The translations under genes and the position numbers were made by a program. DNA of 64,000 nucleotides from Chryseobacterium gwangjuense (lineage in GTDB: Bacteria > Bacteroidota > Bacteroidia > Flavobacteriales > Weeksellaceae): NCBI RefSeq assembly GCF_021311115.1, contig NZ_JAJTNP010000005.1, positions 310,001-374,000 of the forward strand, in the 5' to 3' direction. The notes beneath the pieces were generated by a model. The model was not told the origin of the DNA, made no database searches, and saw nothing but the letters and a program-made list of their open reading frames with translations. Shown piece after piece: positions 62,818 to 64,000 of the stretch. The stretch's first letter is position 1, and each line of letters starts with the position of its first letter.

Positions 62818-64000
62818 ATGATGAAAACATTTTTTAGTTTTTTACTTCTCTTATTATTACCTTTCACTTTATACAGCCAAGAAAATCTGACCTCGGACGA
62901 GCTGTTTGTCAAAGCGAGAAAAGCAGCTTTCGACGAAAAAGATTATCCTGCTGCCATCAAGCTTGCGCAACAGGCATTGGAAAAATCACCGGATTATACG
63001 GATATATCTGTTTTTTTGGGAAGAGTATACACATGGAGTGACGACCTTACTTCAGCAAGGCAGGTCTTTGATAAGCTCGATCAAAGAAATGTACAGGATG
63101 AAGACTTTTTTATCGCCTATGCTTCTCTTGAATACTGGAACAATCAATATGAAAAAGCGATTACCATTCTTGACAAAGGGTTAAACTATCATCCTCAATC
63201 CCAGGAATTATGGCTTTTGAAAGCAAAAGTATACAACAGCAACAATCAATTTGTTGAGGCAGAAAAGGCAACCTCATCTGTATTAGAAATCAATCCTAAA
63301 AATACTGAAGCCAGAGTTCTTTCTATAAGAATTAAAGAATTAACTTCTAAGAATGCTTTAGGCATTACCTATAATTTTTCACATTTTGACAAACAATTTG
63401 ATGATGACTGGCATATTGTGAGTGTGAGTTACAAAAGATCTACTTCTATTGGTTCTTTCATTATAAAAGGGAACTATGCTAATAAATTTGCCAAAAACGG
63501 AACTCAAGTTGAATTGGAAGCGTACCCGAGAATCTCAAAAACTTTTTATCTGTATGCTGGTGCAGGATATTCTAATGACGTAGGCATATTCCCAAAATAC
63601 CGAACAGGAGTTTCACTTTTCGCCAATCTTCCTCATAGTTTTGAAGGGGAATTGGGATACCGACAGCTTTATTTCAGCAGTAATATCTGGATGTATACTG
63701 CATCCATAGGGAAATATTACAAAAACTTCTGGTTCAACCTTCGTACTTATATTTCTCCGGATCAAAAAAACATTTCTCACTCTTACACCGGAACGATGCG
63801 TTATTATACCAAAGGTGCATATGATTATTTTGGTTTCCAGATAGGAACAGGAATAAGCCCGGAAGAGAGCATTAATAACCTATTGGAAAACGAGACCTAC
63901 AAATTAAAAACGTTTAAAGTAGGTGGAGAATATAATTTCTCCATTAATAAATCCAATCTGTTTTCTGTTTCGGCCACGTATTATAACCAGGAATATCGAC
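62818..64000 (+). CDS. YaiO-like outer-membrane protein with TPR N-terminus, 3' end cut by window
   Basis: The reading frame is open from ATG 62818 to the window end (394 codons visible). A signal peptide (about 1-21, FTLYSQ) is followed by TPR-like repeats (about 25-165: KDYPAAIKLAQQALEKSPDY, EKAITILDKGLNYHPQ, AEKATSSVLEINPKN). A YaiO-type beta-barrel follows (from about 180, LGITYNFSHFDKQFDD). YaiO-family barrels are often encoded with glycosyltransferases or deacetylases and may export polysaccharide. It could belong to a surface-polysaccharide unit continuing to the right. Confidence 0.85.
   Translation, partial: MMKTFFSFLLLLLLPFTLYSQENLTSDELFVKARKAAFDEKDYPAAIKLAQQALEKSPDYTDISVFLGRVYTWSDDLTSARQVFDKLDQRNVQDEDFFIAYASLEYWNNQYEKAITILDKGLNYHPQSQELWLLKAKVYNSNNQFVEAEKATSSVLEINPKNTEARVLSIRIKELTSKNALGITYNFSHFDKQFDDDWHIVSVSYKRSTSIGSFIIKGNYANKFAKNGTQVELEAYPRISKTFYLYAGAGYSNDVGIFPKYRTGVSLFANLPHSFEGELGYRQLYFSSNIWMYTASIGKYYKNFWFNLRTYISPDQKNISHSYTGTMRYYTKGAYDYFGFQIGTGISPEESINNLLENETYKLKTFKVGGEYNFSINKSNLFSVSATYYNQEYR

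Overview
The window is a piece of a Bacteroidota chromosome, most likely Chryseobacterium or a close Flavobacteriia relative. The evidence is the low-GC DNA, the type IX secretion marks (a PorX-type regulator and a type A sorting domain), the flavobacterial lipid A gene order around efp, many TAnnTTTG promoter boxes, and the GH92, YaiO and DUF3575 families. I see no rRNA, tRNA, CRISPR array, insertion sequence or prophage. Two genes run off the ends: a GH92 glycosidase on the left and a YaiO-like outer-membrane protein on the right.

From 1 to 45.2 kb the window is mostly housekeeping. It starts with a GH92 exo-mannosidase, a giant AsmA-like protein, a PhyH oxygenase, a dicarboxylate symporter, two BON proteins and a secreted CocE-type hydrolase. 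An alkylation-repair pair follows (AlkB-like, AraC-MGMT). Agmatinase and arginine decarboxylase together make an arginine-to-putrescine route. Several palindromic intergenic repeats lie at 11.3-15.1 kb. Next come a lipoprotein phosphatase, thiamine pyrophosphokinase and cobalamin adenosyltransferase, then DinB with a WYL regulator, an MsbA-like exporter and an LptB with an unusual C-terminal extension. HemB, a minimal T9SS cargo, a NatAB-like exporter, an unknown secreted pair and a PAS-LuxR regulator come next. SucD, a lipid A cluster (lpxD, lpxC/fabZ, lpxA, efp, lpxD paralogue), an HD hydrolase, PorX, exonuclease III, RlpA and RimO complete this part.

From 45.3 to 56.3 kb, all on the minus strand, lies a capsule or exopolysaccharide locus. 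It holds RmlC, two initiating sugar transferases, two GT4 and two GT2 glycosyltransferases, an EpsG/Wzy-like polymerase, a Wzc-type tyrosine autokinase and a DUF3575 protein. It is more AT-rich than its surroundings by eye, has long gaps, carries the severed 3' end of another glycosyltransferase gene, and shows no Wzx flippase or Wza export protein.

From 56.4 to 62.5 kb, also on the minus strand, five genes read as pilin-like, pilin-like, PapD-like chaperone, two-domain tip/adhesin-like protein, and a 934-residue outer-membrane barrel with Ig-like and prealbumin-like modules. The subunits are cysteine-free after the signal peptide, share an alternating hydrophobic N-terminal strand, and end in a similar Tyr-containing beta strand. 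I read this as a candidate chaperone-usher-like surface fibre system, divergent from the Proteobacterial ones and most reminiscent of the alternate (CS1/CFA/I) class. It is the most interesting part of the window.
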